Assembly (NCBI RefSeq): GCF_042682525.1
Contig: NZ_JBHUHP010000001.1
Coordinates: forward strand, 372,001 to 436,000
Direction of reading: 5' to 3'
Length of the DNA stretch: 64,000 nucleotides
Origin: Blastococcus_B deserti
Lineage (GTDB): Bacteria; Actinomycetota; Actinomycetes; Mycobacteriales; Geodermatophilaceae
This document shows positions 19,565 to 27,447 of this stretch, piece by piece. The notes under the pieces were generated by a model that was not told where the DNA came from, ran no database searches, and saw only the letters and a program-made list of their open reading frames with translations. The position numbers were made by a program, and so were the translations under genes. How positions within the stretch are numbered: position 1 is the stretch's first letter; every line of letters starts with the position of its first letter.

Positions 19565-20173
19565 TCAGCGGCGCCAGAGGTCGGTGATGGCCAGGCCCCG
19601 CTTGGCGAGCTGGGTGCGCAGGACGGTGAGGGACAGCCCGACCACCGCCGCCGGGTCCCCTTCCACGCGGCGGACGAACGGGGCCCCCAGGCCGTCGAGG
19701 GTGAAGGCCCCCGCCACCGCGAGCGGCTCACCCGTGGCCAGGTAGGCCTCGATCTCCTGCGGGGTCGGCGTCGCGAAGTACACGACGGTCGACGCGACGG
19801 CGATGTCCCGGCTCACCACGGCGCCGTCCTGGACGTCGAACAGCGCCTGGCCGGTGTGCAGGATCCCGGACCGGCCGCCCATCCGGCGCCAGCGGTCGCG
19901 GACCTCGGCGGCGTCGGCGGGCTTGCCCAGCGGCTTGCCGTGGAACTCCAGCAGCGAGTCGGCGCCGATCACCAGCGCGTCGGTCTCCTGCCTGGCCACG
20001 GCGGTGGCCTTGGCGGCGGCGAGGAGGGCCACCTGCTCGGCCACCCGGGGCGCCTGCACGGTGGACTCGTCCACCTGGCTCACCACGACCTCGGGGGCCA
20101 GGCCGGCCTGGCGCAGCAGCGACAGCCGGGCCGGTGACGCCGACGCGAGGACGAGCCTGCGCTCCCGGGTCAC
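19565..20173 (-). CDS. maf: Maf-like nucleotide pyrophosphatase
   Basis: A 202-residue member of the Maf/Ham1 house-cleaning family, which hydrolyses non-canonical or modified nucleoside triphosphates in the cytosol. Signatures are LASASPARLSLLRQAGL at the N-terminus and GADSLLEFHGKPLGKP, which carries the conserved catalytic acidic residue and lysine. The GTG start at 20173 overlaps the upstream accE stop by 4 bp (GTGA). Its place between carboxylase genes is a common actinobacterial arrangement and not a functional link to lipid synthesis. Confidence 0.93.
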   Translation of the reverse strand: MTRERRLVLASASPARLSLLRQAGLAPEVVVSQVDESTVQAPRVAEQVALLAAAKATAVARQETDALVIGADSLLEFHGKPLGKPADAAEVRDRWRRMGGRSGILHTGQALFDVQDGAVVSRDIAVASTVVYFATPTPQEIEAYLATGEPLAVAGAFTLDGLGAPFVRRVEGDPAAVVGLSLTVLRTQLAKRGLAITDLWRR

Positions 20174-20391
20174 GCGAACCGCCCGGAGGCGCGCCAGCCG
20201 CCGTGCCCCGCCTGCAGCGGACGGCGGTGGGCGTCGGCGTAGGAGGCCCACGCCCCGACGGGGGTCGGACGGCGGCGGGGGCGGCGCTGCGACAGGGCGG
20301 CCACGACCACGGTCAGGGCGGCCAGTTCCTCCGCCGAGGGCTCGCCCTTCACGACCCGCAGGAGCGGGCGCTCGGAAAGTTGCTCGGTCAT
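20170..20391 (-). CDS. accE: Acyl-CoA carboxylase epsilon subunit
   Basis: A 73-residue protein beginning MTEQLSERPLLRVVKGEPSA; the VxKGxPxxEELAAL segment marks the small actinobacterial epsilon subunit, which stabilises the alpha-beta complex. The C-terminal part carries the usual W-x-x-Y/SGRF-like ending. It overlaps the accD stop by ATGA and the maf start by GTGA, so the three genes are translationally coupled. Its short length and position directly after the beta-subunit gene support the call more than sequence alone. Confidence 0.85.
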   Translation of the reverse strand: MTEQLSERPLLRVVKGEPSAEELAALTVVVAALSQRRPRRRPTPVGAWASYADAHRRPLQAGHGGWRASGRFA

Positions 20392-22058
20392 CAGAGGGGG
20401 ATGTTCCCGTGCTTCTTCGGCGGCAGGGTCTGGCGCTTGTTGGCCAGCACGCGCAGGGCCTTGGTGACCTGCACGCGCGTGTGCGACGGCGGGATCACCG
20501 CGTCGACGTACCCGCGGTCGGCGGCGACGTAGGGGTTGGCGAGGGTGTCCTCGTACTCCGCGATCAGCTCGGCCCGGCGGGCCTCGGGGTCGTCGGCCGC
20601 AGCGAGCTCCTTGCGGTAGAGGATCCCGACCGCGCCCTGCGCCCCGACGACGGCGATCTGCGCGCTCGGCCACGCGAGGTTGACGTCGGCGCCCAGGTGC
20701 TTGGAGCCCATGACGTCGTAGGCGCCGCCGTAGGCCTTGCGGGTGATCACGGTCACCTTCGGGACGGTGGCCTCGGCGTAGGCGTAGATGAGCTTGGCGC
20801 CGCGACGGATGATGCCCTCCCACTCCTGCGACGTCCCCGGGAGGAAGCCCGGGACGTCGACGAAGGTGAGGACCGGGATGTTGAAGGCGTCGCACGTGCG
20901 CACGAACCGCGCCGCCTTCTCGCTGGCGTCGATGTCGAGGGTGCCGGCGAACTGGGTGGGCTGGTTGGCCACGATGCCCACCGGGCGCCCCTCGACCCGG
21001 CCGAAGCCGATCAGGATGTTCGGGGCGAACAGCGGCTGCACCTCGAGGAACTCGCCGTCGTCGAGGACGTGCTCGATGACGGTGTGCATGTCGTAGGGGG
21101 TGTTCGCCGAGTCGGGGATGAAGGTGTCGAGCTCGAGGTCCTCGTCGGTGAGGGCGTCGGGGAGCACCGTCTCCACCGGCGCGACGTCCAGCGCCGGGAG
21201 CGGGTCGAGGTTGTTGCTCGGCAGGTAGGACAGCAGCGCCTTGACGTAGTCGAGGGCGTCGTTCTCGTCCTCGGCGAGGTAGTGGGCCACGCCGGACTTC
21301 GTGTTGTGCGTGCGGGCGCCGCCCAGTTCCTCGAGCGTGACGTCCTCACCGGTCACGGTCTTCACCACGTCGGGGCCGGTGATGAACATCTGGCTGGTCT
21401 TGTCGACCATCACGATGAAGTCGGTGAGCGCGGGGGAGTAGACGTGGCCGCCGGCCGCCGGCCCCATCACCAGCGAGATCTGCGGGATGACGCCCGAGGC
21501 GTGCACGTTGCGCCGGAAGATCTCCCCGTAGAGCCCCAGGGAGACCACGCCCTCCTGGATGCGCGCGCCCCCGCCCTCGTTGATGCCGATCATGGGGCAG
21601 CCGTTCGTCACGGCGAAGTCGAGGACCTTCACGATCTTCTCGCCGTAGACCTCGCCCAGGCTGCCGCCGAAGACGGTGACGTCCTGGGAGAAGATCGCCA
21701 CCGGGCGCCCGTCGACCGTGCCGTAGCCGGTGACGACGCCGTCGCCGAACGGGCGCTTGTCCGCCATGCCGAAATTGGTCGACCGGTGCCGGGCGAACTC
21801 GTCGAACTCGGTGAACGATCCCGGGTCCAGCAGCGCCTCGATCCGCTCGCGGGCGGTCATCTTGCCCGCGGCGTGCTGCTTCTCCACCGCCCGCTCGGAG
21901 CCCGCGTGCGTGGCCTCCTGCACGCGCCGCTCGAGGTCGGCCAGCTTCCCGGCGGTGGTGTGGATGTCGATGTCGTCGGGGACGTGCTCCCCGGCGCTCT
22001 CGAGTTCGGCGGCGCTCACAGCGCCGTAGCGTAGGGGGCCGCTCCGGACAGCCTCCAT
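20391..22058 (-). CDS. accD: Acyl-CoA carboxylase beta subunit (carboxyltransferase)
   Basis: Up to 555 residues. Carboxyltransferase of acetyl/propionyl-CoA carboxylase, transferring CO2 from carboxybiotin to the acyl-CoA. Visible are KMTARERIEALLDPGSF, the oxyanion-hole glycine-rich segments INEGGGARIQEG (N-domain) and the GAYDVMGSKHLGAD block (C-domain). The ATG at 22058 has GGAG 5 nt upstream, but GTG 22019 (542 residues) has a TACGCT box 8 bp before it and is close to the family start, so the true start is open. It is the first gene of accD-accE-maf. A four-gene arabinose block begins divergently 188 bp away. Confidence 0.94.
   Translation of the reverse strand: MEAVRSGPLRYGAVSAAELESAGEHVPDDIDIHTTAGKLADLERRVQEATHAGSERAVEKQHAAGKMTARERIEALLDPGSFTEFDEFARHRSTNFGMADKRPFGDGVVTGYGTVDGRPVAIFSQDVTVFGGSLGEVYGEKIVKVLDFAVTNGCPMIGINEGGGARIQEGVVSLGLYGEIFRRNVHASGVIPQISLVMGPAAGGHVYSPALTDFIVMVDKTSQMFITGPDVVKTVTGEDVTLEELGGARTHNTKSGVAHYLAEDENDALDYVKALLSYLPSNNLDPLPALDVAPVETVLPDALTDEDLELDTFIPDSANTPYDMHTVIEHVLDDGEFLEVQPLFAPNILIGFGRVEGRPVGIVANQPTQFAGTLDIDASEKAARFVRTCDAFNIPVLTFVDVPGFLPGTSQEWEGIIRRGAKLIYAYAEATVPKVTVITRKAYGGAYDVMGSKHLGADVNLAWPSAQIAVVGAQGAVGILYRKELAAADDPEARRAELIAEYEDTLANPYVAADRGYVDAVIPPSHTRVQVTKALRVLANKRQTLPPKKHGNIPL
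22028..22033 (-). promoter_or_regulatory. Possible -10 box (TACGCT) for a leaderless accD start at 22019
   Basis: TACGCT on the minus strand ends 8 bp before GTG 22019. If it is used, the longer 22058 start is not made. Confidence 0.35.
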
Positions 22059-22233
22059 CCCGCTCCGCCGGGTCCCTCGATCAGGGGCCGATGTGCGCGT
22101 CCACCCGTGGGCCGTGGGAGCGCGGCGCTGGTCGACACCGGAGGTGGCCGGTCGGAGACCTCGGCGCGCCGATCAGGCCACACGCCGAAGGGGGCAACCT
22201 CGGTGCGGCAGGGCCCCGGACCCTCTCGTTGAT

Positions 22234-22239
22234 TACAGT
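22234..22239 (+). promoter_or_regulatory. -10 box (TACAGT) of the arabinose-precursor operon
   Basis: TACAGT is followed after 7 bp by ATG 22247. The GGAGG in between touches the ATG, too close for a normal ribosome binding site, so a leaderless start is more likely. Confidence 0.5.
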
Positions 22240-22246
22240 CCGGAGG

Positions 22247-22768
22247 ATGCCCGCCTCCGGAACCGCCCTACCGGTCCGCCTCGACCACGCGGTCCTGCGC
22301 GGCACCCGGCGGGTGCTGGGGGGCACCGCTGCAGTGCCGGTGGCGCGCGGCTTGTCGTTGTCCGGAGACCATGCCCTCGGCTGGATCGCGTTCGGCACGG
22401 TCGGTTCCCTGGCGTCCCGGCGTCCTGAGCCCTGGCGCACCGCCGTGGTCGGCGTCGTGGCGGCGCATGCCGCCGGGGCGGCGCTCAAGCGGCTCGTCCC
22501 ACGCCCGCGGCCCACGTTCCCGGACGTCCCGGCACTCGTGGCGGCGCCCAGCGCGCCGTCCTTCCCGAGTGCGCACAGCTGCTCCACGACAGCCGCCGCG
22601 GTGGGCTTCGGCCCACTGATCGGCCGGCCGGTCATGGCGACGGCGACCGGTCTGATGCTCGTGAGCCGGCTTCTGCTCGGCGTGCACTACCCCTCCGACG
22701 TCCTGTCCGGCGCGGCGCTGGGAGCGACGGTCGCCGCCGTCGTCCGCCGACGGGGCGGCATGGCATGA
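22247..22768 (+). CDS. PAP2-family phosphatase (likely decaprenyl-phosphoribose phosphate phosphatase)
   Basis: A 173-residue membrane phosphatase. The three PAP2 signature motifs are present: KRLVPRPRP, FPSAHS (PSGH-like) and SRLLLGVHYPSD with its catalytic histidine. Hydrophobic segments flank them. It starts the operon PAP2-ubiA-dprE1-dprE2 and overlaps ubiA by ATGA. By analogy with mycobacterial Rv3807c it would remove the 5-phosphate from decaprenylphosphoryl-phosphoribose before DprE1 acts. The family assignment is seen; the specific substrate is inferred from context. The ATG at 22247 is chosen because of the -10 box 7 bp upstream. Confidence 0.85.
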   Translation: MPASGTALPVRLDHAVLRGTRRVLGGTAAVPVARGLSLSGDHALGWIAFGTVGSLASRRPEPWRTAVVGVVAAHAAGAALKRLVPRPRPTFPDVPALVAAPSAPSFPSAHSCSTTAAAVGFGPLIGRPVMATATGLMLVSRLLLGVHYPSDVLSGAALGATVAAVVRRRGGMA

Positions 22769-23739
22769 AAGGCATGACCGTGCGACCCGACGCTGGCGAC
22801 CAGGCAGGTCACCCGGCTGCGCTGCTCGCGGAGTCCTCCGCGGTGACCCGGGCAGCGGGCTTCCGTGGATCCTTGGCCTGGGGCCTGGTCCGCGCCCTGC
22901 GCCCCAGCCAGTGGGTCAAGAACCTGCTGGTCTTCGCGGCCCCGCTGGCGGCCGGCGCGCTGACGGACCCGGACGTCGTCGTTCCCGCCGCGGTGGCCTT
23001 CGTGCTCTTCTGCGTCGCGTCGTCCGGGGTGTACCTGGTCAACGACTCGATCGACGTCGAAGACGATCGACGTCACCCGCGCAAGCGTTTCCGACCCATC
23101 GCCTCGGGCGTCGTACCCCGATGGCTGGCCGTCGCCCTGGCCGTCCTGCTCTTCGCCGTGGCGCTCTCGGCTGCGGCGGTCTTCACGCGGCCGGAGCTGG
23201 CGTGGGTCCTGGGCAGCTACGTCGTCCTCCAGCTCGCCTACTGCGTGGCGTTGAAGAACCAGCTCGTCCTCGACCTCGCGGTGGTGGCGTCGGGCTTCCT
23301 GCTGCGTGGCGTCGCCGGCGGCGTCGCTGCGGGCCTGCTGCTCTCGCAGTGGTTCCTGCTCGTGGCCGCCTTCGGGTCGCTGTTCATGGTGGCCGGCAAG
23401 CGGTACTCGGAACTGGTGCTCGTCGGCCAGGCAGCCGAGACCCGTAGGACCTTGCAGGAGTACTCGGCGAGCTACCTGCGGTTCGTCTGGAGCCTGTCGG
23501 CCGGCGTGGCCTGCACCGCCTACAGCTTGTGGGCCTTCGAGATGGGGGGCGTCCGGGAAGGCGTCCCGTGGTCGACCTTGTCGATCGCCCCGTTCGTCCT
23601 GGCGATCCTGCGCTACGCCGTGGACGTCGACAAGGGCAGTGCGGGTGCTCCCGAGGAGCTCGTGCTGCGCGACCCGGTCCTGCTGAGCCTCGGAGTGGTG
23701 TGGGCGGCCACCTTCCTGCCGGGCGTCTTCGGTGCCTGA
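22765..23739 (+). CDS. ubiA: Decaprenyl-phosphate phosphoribosyltransferase (UbiA family)
   Basis: A 324-residue polytopic prenyltransferase, about nine membrane helices. It should couple phosphoribosyl diphosphate to decaprenyl phosphate, the committed step of decaprenyl-phospho-arabinose synthesis. The first UbiA acidic motif is NDSIDVEDDRRHPRKRFRP (residues ~93-111), in the form typical of DPPR synthases. RPSQWVKNLLVFAAPL near residue 50 is another family hallmark. The ATG overlaps the PAP2 stop, and dprE1 overlaps the end by 8 bp. Confidence 0.92.
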   Translation: MKGMTVRPDAGDQAGHPAALLAESSAVTRAAGFRGSLAWGLVRALRPSQWVKNLLVFAAPLAAGALTDPDVVVPAAVAFVLFCVASSGVYLVNDSIDVEDDRRHPRKRFRPIASGVVPRWLAVALAVLLFAVALSAAAVFTRPELAWVLGSYVVLQLAYCVALKNQLVLDLAVVASGFLLRGVAGGVAAGLLLSQWFLLVAAFGSLFMVAGKRYSELVLVGQAAETRRTLQEYSASYLRFVWSLSAGVACTAYSLWAFEMGGVREGVPWSTLSIAPFVLAILRYAVDVDKGSAGAPEELVLRDPVLLSLGVVWAATFLPGVFGA

Positions 23740-25102
23740 GCCCCGGCTCCCAGGGGCCGAGCGGGTGGAGCTCACCGGGTGGGGCCGGACGGCGCCCACT
23801 CCGGCGACCCTCGTCCCGATCCGGGGTGAGGACGATGCGCGGTCGGCGCTGGCCCTCGGCGCGGCGCGCGGCGTCGTCGCCCGTGGCCTTGCCCGCAGCT
23901 ACGGCGACGCCGCGCAGAACGCCGGTGGAGCGGTGCTGGACATGACCAGGGCCGACCGGGTCCTGGCCGTCGACCTCGCCGCCGGAGAGGTCGAGGTCGA
24001 GGCCGGCGTCTCGCTCGACCGGCTGATGAACCAGTTCGTGCCCCAGGGTCTGTTCGTGCCGGTCACCGCCGGCACGAGGTACGTGACCGTGGGTGGTGCG
24101 ATCGCCGCGGACATCCACGGGAAGAACCACCACGTCGCCGGGAGCTTCGCCCAGCACGTGCGGTGGCTGGACCTCCTGCTCGCCGACGGCACCGTCCGCC
24201 GCACGGGGCCCGACCAGGATGCAGACCTGTTCTGGGCCACAGCGGGGGGCATGGGGCTCACCGGCGTCATCCTGCGCGCTCGGGTGCGGATGAAGCGCAT
24301 CGAGTCCTCGCAGATCCTGGTCGACACGGATCGGACGCCCGACCTCGACTCGCTCATGACCCTGCTCACGGAGACGGACCACCTGTACGACTACTCGGTG
24401 GCCTGGATCGACTGCGTCGCCAGGGGCCGGAGGATGGGACGGTCGGTGCTCACCCGTGGCCGGTTCGCCCGGCGTGGCGAGCTGGCGTCCCGGAACCAGG
24501 CCGACCCCCTCCGCTACTCGGGCTCGGTCAAGCTGTCGGTACCCGACGTCTTCCCACCCGGCCTGCTGAACCGCGCGACGGTGACGGCCTTCAACGAGGT
24601 CTGGTACCGCAAGTCACCGAGGCGCAAGCGGGGCCAGCTCCAGAGCATCCCCACCTTCTTCCACCCCCTCGACGGGGTCGGGAACTGGAACCGCGTCTAC
24701 GGCCCGCGCGGCTTCGTGCAGTACCAGTTCACCGTCCCCTTCGGGCGGGAGGAGGCGATGCGTGAGGCGCTGGTGCGGATCAGCCGTTCCGGTCACGCCT
24801 CCTTCCTCGCCGTCCTGAAGCGGTTCGGTCAGGGGAACCCCGGCATGCTGTCCTACCCGTCGCCCGGCTGGACCCTCGCCCTCGACATCCCCGTCGTCAC
24901 GGGCCTGGCGGCGCTGCTCGACCAGCTCGACGAGCTGGTCGTCGAGGCCCGCGGCCGGATCTACCTGGCCAAGGACAGCCGGGTCCGGCCCGAGCTGTTC
25001 GAGCGGATGTACCCGCGCCTGGAGGACTTCCGGGCGGTGCGGAAGCAGCTGGACCCGGAGAGTGTCTTCACGTCGGACCTCGCCAGGCGGCTCGCGCTGT
25101 GA
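23732..25102 (+). CDS. dprE1: Decaprenylphosphoryl-beta-D-ribose 2'-oxidase DprE1
   Basis: A 456-residue FAD oxidase that converts decaprenylphosphoryl ribose to the 2'-keto intermediate. The FAD-binding half includes GLARSYGDAAQNAGG and the ADIHGKNHHVAGSFAQHV segment that contacts flavin and substrate. The active-site lid region reads GMLSYPSPGWTLALDIP. The residue aligning with Cys387 of the M. tuberculosis enzyme, the covalent target of benzothiazinones, is alanine here (residue 383). The ATG overlaps ubiA by 8 bp and the stop overlaps dprE2 by GTGA. The pathway yields the arabinose donor for wall arabinan or related glycans. Confidence 0.94.
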   Translation: MPEPRLPGAERVELTGWGRTAPTPATLVPIRGEDDARSALALGAARGVVARGLARSYGDAAQNAGGAVLDMTRADRVLAVDLAAGEVEVEAGVSLDRLMNQFVPQGLFVPVTAGTRYVTVGGAIAADIHGKNHHVAGSFAQHVRWLDLLLADGTVRRTGPDQDADLFWATAGGMGLTGVILRARVRMKRIESSQILVDTDRTPDLDSLMTLLTETDHLYDYSVAWIDCVARGRRMGRSVLTRGRFARRGELASRNQADPLRYSGSVKLSVPDVFPPGLLNRATVTAFNEVWYRKSPRRKRGQLQSIPTFFHPLDGVGNWNRVYGPRGFVQYQFTVPFGREEAMREALVRISRSGHASFLAVLKRFGQGNPGMLSYPSPGWTLALDIPVVTGLAALLDQLDELVVEARGRIYLAKDSRVRPELFERMYPRLEDFRAVRKQLDPESVFTSDLARRLAL

Positions 25103-25854
25103 TCGACGCCCTCGGGTCCATCGGTTCGCTCCTGCTCGTCGGGGGCACGTCCGACATCGCCGTCGCCACGGCCCGGCGATATCTGGCGGAGCGCCCGCTG
25201 AGGGTGGTCCTCGCTGCCCGGGACACTCCTCGCCGCGCCGCCGTGGCGGACGAACTGACCGCCGCGGGGGCGCGCGTCGAGGTGGTCGACTTCGACGCCG
25301 ACGACCCCGGCTCGCCTGCCCGGGTCGTGCAGCGAGCGGCCGCGGGCGGCGACATCGACGTCGCGGTCGTCGCCTTCGGACAGCTGGGGGATGCCGAGCG
25401 ACTGCTCGTGGACCCCGAGGCCGTCGGCCGTCTCGGTCACGTCAACTACGTGGTGCCCGCCGTCGTCGGCACCGAACTGGCCAACCGCATGCGCGAGCAG
25501 GGCCACGGGGTCATCGTGGCCCTGTCATCGGTCGCCGGCGAGCGACCCCGGGCGTCGAACTTCGTCTACGGCTCCACGAAGGCCGGCCTGGATGCCTTCT
25601 TCAGTGGCCTCGGCGACTCCCTCGTCGGCACCGGCGTCTCGGTGCTGGTCGTCCGGCCCGGGTTCGTACGGTCCAAGATGACGGCCGGCCGGCCGGAGGC
25701 GCCGCTCGCCACGACCCCGGACGCCGTGGCCGAGGCGATCGTCACCGGCATCCGCGGGGGTCGGCACACCGTCTGGGTCCCGGGCACCATGCGCTGGGTG
25801 ATGAGCGGCCTGCGGCACCTACCCCGCGCCGTCTTCCGCAGGCTGCCCGTCTGA
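25099..25854 (+). CDS. dprE2: Decaprenylphosphoryl-2-keto-ribose reductase DprE2
   Basis: A 251-residue short-chain dehydrogenase. The cofactor motif GGTSDIAVATAR replaces the usual TGxxxGxG form, as in mycobacterial DprE2. The catalytic Ser-Tyr-Lys set is in SSVAGERPRASNFVYGSTKAG, shown here as S-S-V then Y-G-S-T-K. It reduces the DprE1 product to decaprenylphosphoryl arabinose with NADH. GTG 25099 overlaps the dprE1 stop by 4 bp. It is the last gene of the block; birA follows with its own promoter. Confidence 0.92.
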   Translation: MIDALGSIGSLLLVGGTSDIAVATARRYLAERPLRVVLAARDTPRRAAVADELTAAGARVEVVDFDADDPGSPARVVQRAAAGGDIDVAVVAFGQLGDAERLLVDPEAVGRLGHVNYVVPAVVGTELANRMREQGHGVIVALSSVAGERPRASNFVYGSTKAGLDAFFSGLGDSLVGTGVSVLVVRPGFVRSKMTAGRPEAPLATTPDAVAEAIVTGIRGGRHTVWVPGTMRWVMSGLRHLPRAVFRRLPV

Positions 25855-25874
25855 GCGGCACGCCTCCCGGGCCG

Positions 25875-25880
25875 TAGCGT
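25875..25880 (+). promoter_or_regulatory. -10 box (TAGCGT) of birA
   Basis: TAGCGT lies 7 bp before GTG 25888, which favours that start over GTG 25879, which begins inside the box. Confidence 0.5.
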
Positions 25881-25887
25881 GATCGAC

Positions 25888-26721
25888 GTGCCTCCCTCCC
25901 GCTGGTCCGATCTGGAGCGTCCGGCCCTCGACGGCCCGGCACTCGCCGCCGCCCTGACCCGGGACAGCCGGCTGTGGCGGTCGTTGGAGGTGGTGGAGGA
26001 GATCGGGTCGACGAACGCGGAGCTGATCGCCGCCGCGGCGGCCGACGAACCCGAGGGCCTCGTCCTCGTGGCCGAGCACCAGATCTCCGGCCGGGGCCGG
26101 CTGGACCGGGTCTGGACGTCGCCGCCGCGCGCCGGTCTGACCGTCTCGTTCCTGCTGCGGCCCGACGTGCCCGCCGCACGGCGGGGATGGCTGCCACTGC
26201 TCACCGGGGTGGCCCTGGGCGAGGCGGTCGGCGAGGTCACCGGTGTCCGGGCGTCGCTGAAGTGGCCCAACGACCTGCTCGCCCTCGACGGCCGGAAGCT
26301 GGCCGGCATCCTGGCCGAGACGACGTCGTCACCCACCCGCCCGACGGCGGTCGTCGTCGGCGTGGGCCTGAACGTGTCCACCACGGCGGCGGAGCTGCCG
26401 GAGACGGGTACGTCCCTCTCCCGGGTGACGGGGGCGACGGTGGACCGCGCGCCGGTGCTGCTGGCCTTCCTCCGCGCCGTGGAGCGCCGGTACCGCGGGT
26501 GGACGGCGGCGCTCGGCGACCCGGTGTCCTCGGGTTTGGTGGGCGACTACCTGGCCTGGTCCTCGACGGTCGGCAGCGACGTCGTCGTCAGCCTGCCGGA
26601 CGGCTCGACGCTGGAGGGCCGCGCGCAGGCGATCGACTGGGACGGCCGGCTCGTGGTCGCCACGCCCGAGGGCCAGGTGGAACTGGCCTCCGGGGACGTG
26701 CGGCACGTGCGGCGGGTGTGA
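25888..26721 (+). CDS. birA: Biotin-[acetyl-CoA-carboxylase] ligase, no repressor domain
   Basis: A 277-residue ligase (280 if GTG 25879 were used) that activates biotin as biotinyl-AMP and attaches it to the AccA3 carrier lysine. GSTNAEL near the N-terminus, the GRGRLDRVWTSPP biotin-binding loop and KWPNDLL are the family motifs. The C-terminal ~50 residues form the SH3-like cap (DGSTLEGRAQAIDWDG). There is no N-terminal helix-turn-helix, so it is a class I ligase that does not repress transcription. In many relatives birA sits next to accD; here the arabinose block separates the two. Confidence 0.93.
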   Translation: MPPSRWSDLERPALDGPALAAALTRDSRLWRSLEVVEEIGSTNAELIAAAAADEPEGLVLVAEHQISGRGRLDRVWTSPPRAGLTVSFLLRPDVPAARRGWLPLLTGVALGEAVGEVTGVRASLKWPNDLLALDGRKLAGILAETTSSPTRPTAVVVGVGLNVSTTAAELPETGTSLSRVTGATVDRAPVLLAFLRAVERRYRGWTAALGDPVSSGLVGDYLAWSSTVGSDVVVSLPDGSTLEGRAQAIDWDGRLVVATPEGQVELASGDVRHVRRV

Positions 26722-26772
26722 CGGCGGAGGCGGTCGCTGCGCGCGGTCCCTGACGGCGCACCGGGTCTGGGT

Positions 26773-26778
26773 CATCCT
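26773..26778 (+). promoter_or_regulatory. Possible -10 box (CATCCT) of the PH-domain gene
   Basis: CATCCT ends 6 bp before GTG 26785. The match to TANNNT is imperfect. Confidence 0.3.
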
Positions 26779-26784
26779 GGGGGA

Positions 26785-27369
26785 GTGCCGTATCCCGACA
26801 AGCTCCTCTCAGAGGACGAAGAGGTCGTCCGGCACCTGCACCCGCACGGGCTGACCCTGTTCTGGCCGGTCGTCCGGCTGCTCCTGATCGTCGGCGCGGC
26901 CTCGTTCGGCACGGCCGCGATACCGGCCGGCCGGCAGCAGGGCATCCTGCGGATGGTCGTCCTGGCGGTCGCGGTCGTCCTGCTCCTGAGGCTCGTGGCT
27001 GTGCCGCTGCTGCGCTGGCGGACGACGCACTACGTGATCACGACCCACCGCCTGCTGTTCCGCGAGGGCATCCTGTCCCGTCGCGGCCGCGACCTCCCGT
27101 TGGCGCGCATCACCGACGTCTCGTACCGGCAGACGCTGTGGGAGCGGATCATCCGGTCCGGCTCGCTGACCATCGAGTCGGCAGGCGAGGGCGGGCCCAC
27201 CGTCCTGCGCCGGATCCCCGACAGCGACGGCGTGCAACAGCTCCTCCACCACATGATCGAGGAGGACGCCGACCGCCGGTTCGAGGAGAGCGCCGGCCAG
27301 CTCGGCGGGTACTCCGGTCCCCTCGGCGCGTTCCACGACGGCAGCACGGCGCCACAGCGGTACCACTGA
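26785..27369 (+). CDS. PH domain (DUF304/bPH2) membrane protein
   Basis: A 194-residue protein with two membrane helices, ~residues 27-45 (WPVVRLLLIVGAASF) and 55-75 (MVVLAVAVVLLLRLVAV). They are followed by a bacterial PH-like domain that opens THYVITTHRLLFREGI and includes LARITDVSYRQTLWERI, the DUF304 hallmark. The C-terminal ~35 residues are polar and likely disordered. Family members are membrane-associated with no settled function. It stands alone between birA and sbcD. Confidence 0.8.
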   Translation: MPYPDKLLSEDEEVVRHLHPHGLTLFWPVVRLLLIVGAASFGTAAIPAGRQQGILRMVVLAVAVVLLLRLVAVPLLRWRTTHYVITTHRLLFREGILSRRGRDLPLARITDVSYRQTLWERIIRSGSLTIESAGEGGPTVLRRIPDSDGVQQLLHHMIEEDADRRFEESAGQLGGYSGPLGAFHDGSTAPQRYH

Positions 27370-27435
27370 CCCCTCCGATGCTGTGGGACCGGTCCGTCAC
27401 GGCGCGCCTGAGCCGGTTCTGTCGGTGGCGCGACC

Positions 27436-27441
27436 TACCTT
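27436..27441 (+). promoter_or_regulatory. -10 box (TACCTT) of sbcD-sbcC
   Basis: TACCTT ends 6 bp before ATG 27448, with no Shine-Dalgarno sequence in between. Leaderless start likely. Confidence 0.5.
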
Positions 27442-27447
27442 CCGCCC

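Noticed and set aside
27405..27414. GGACCGGTCC-type short palindromes in intergenic DNA (for example before sbcD)
   Set aside because: Ten-base palindromes are expected by chance at this GC content and none has a second copy in a similar position.
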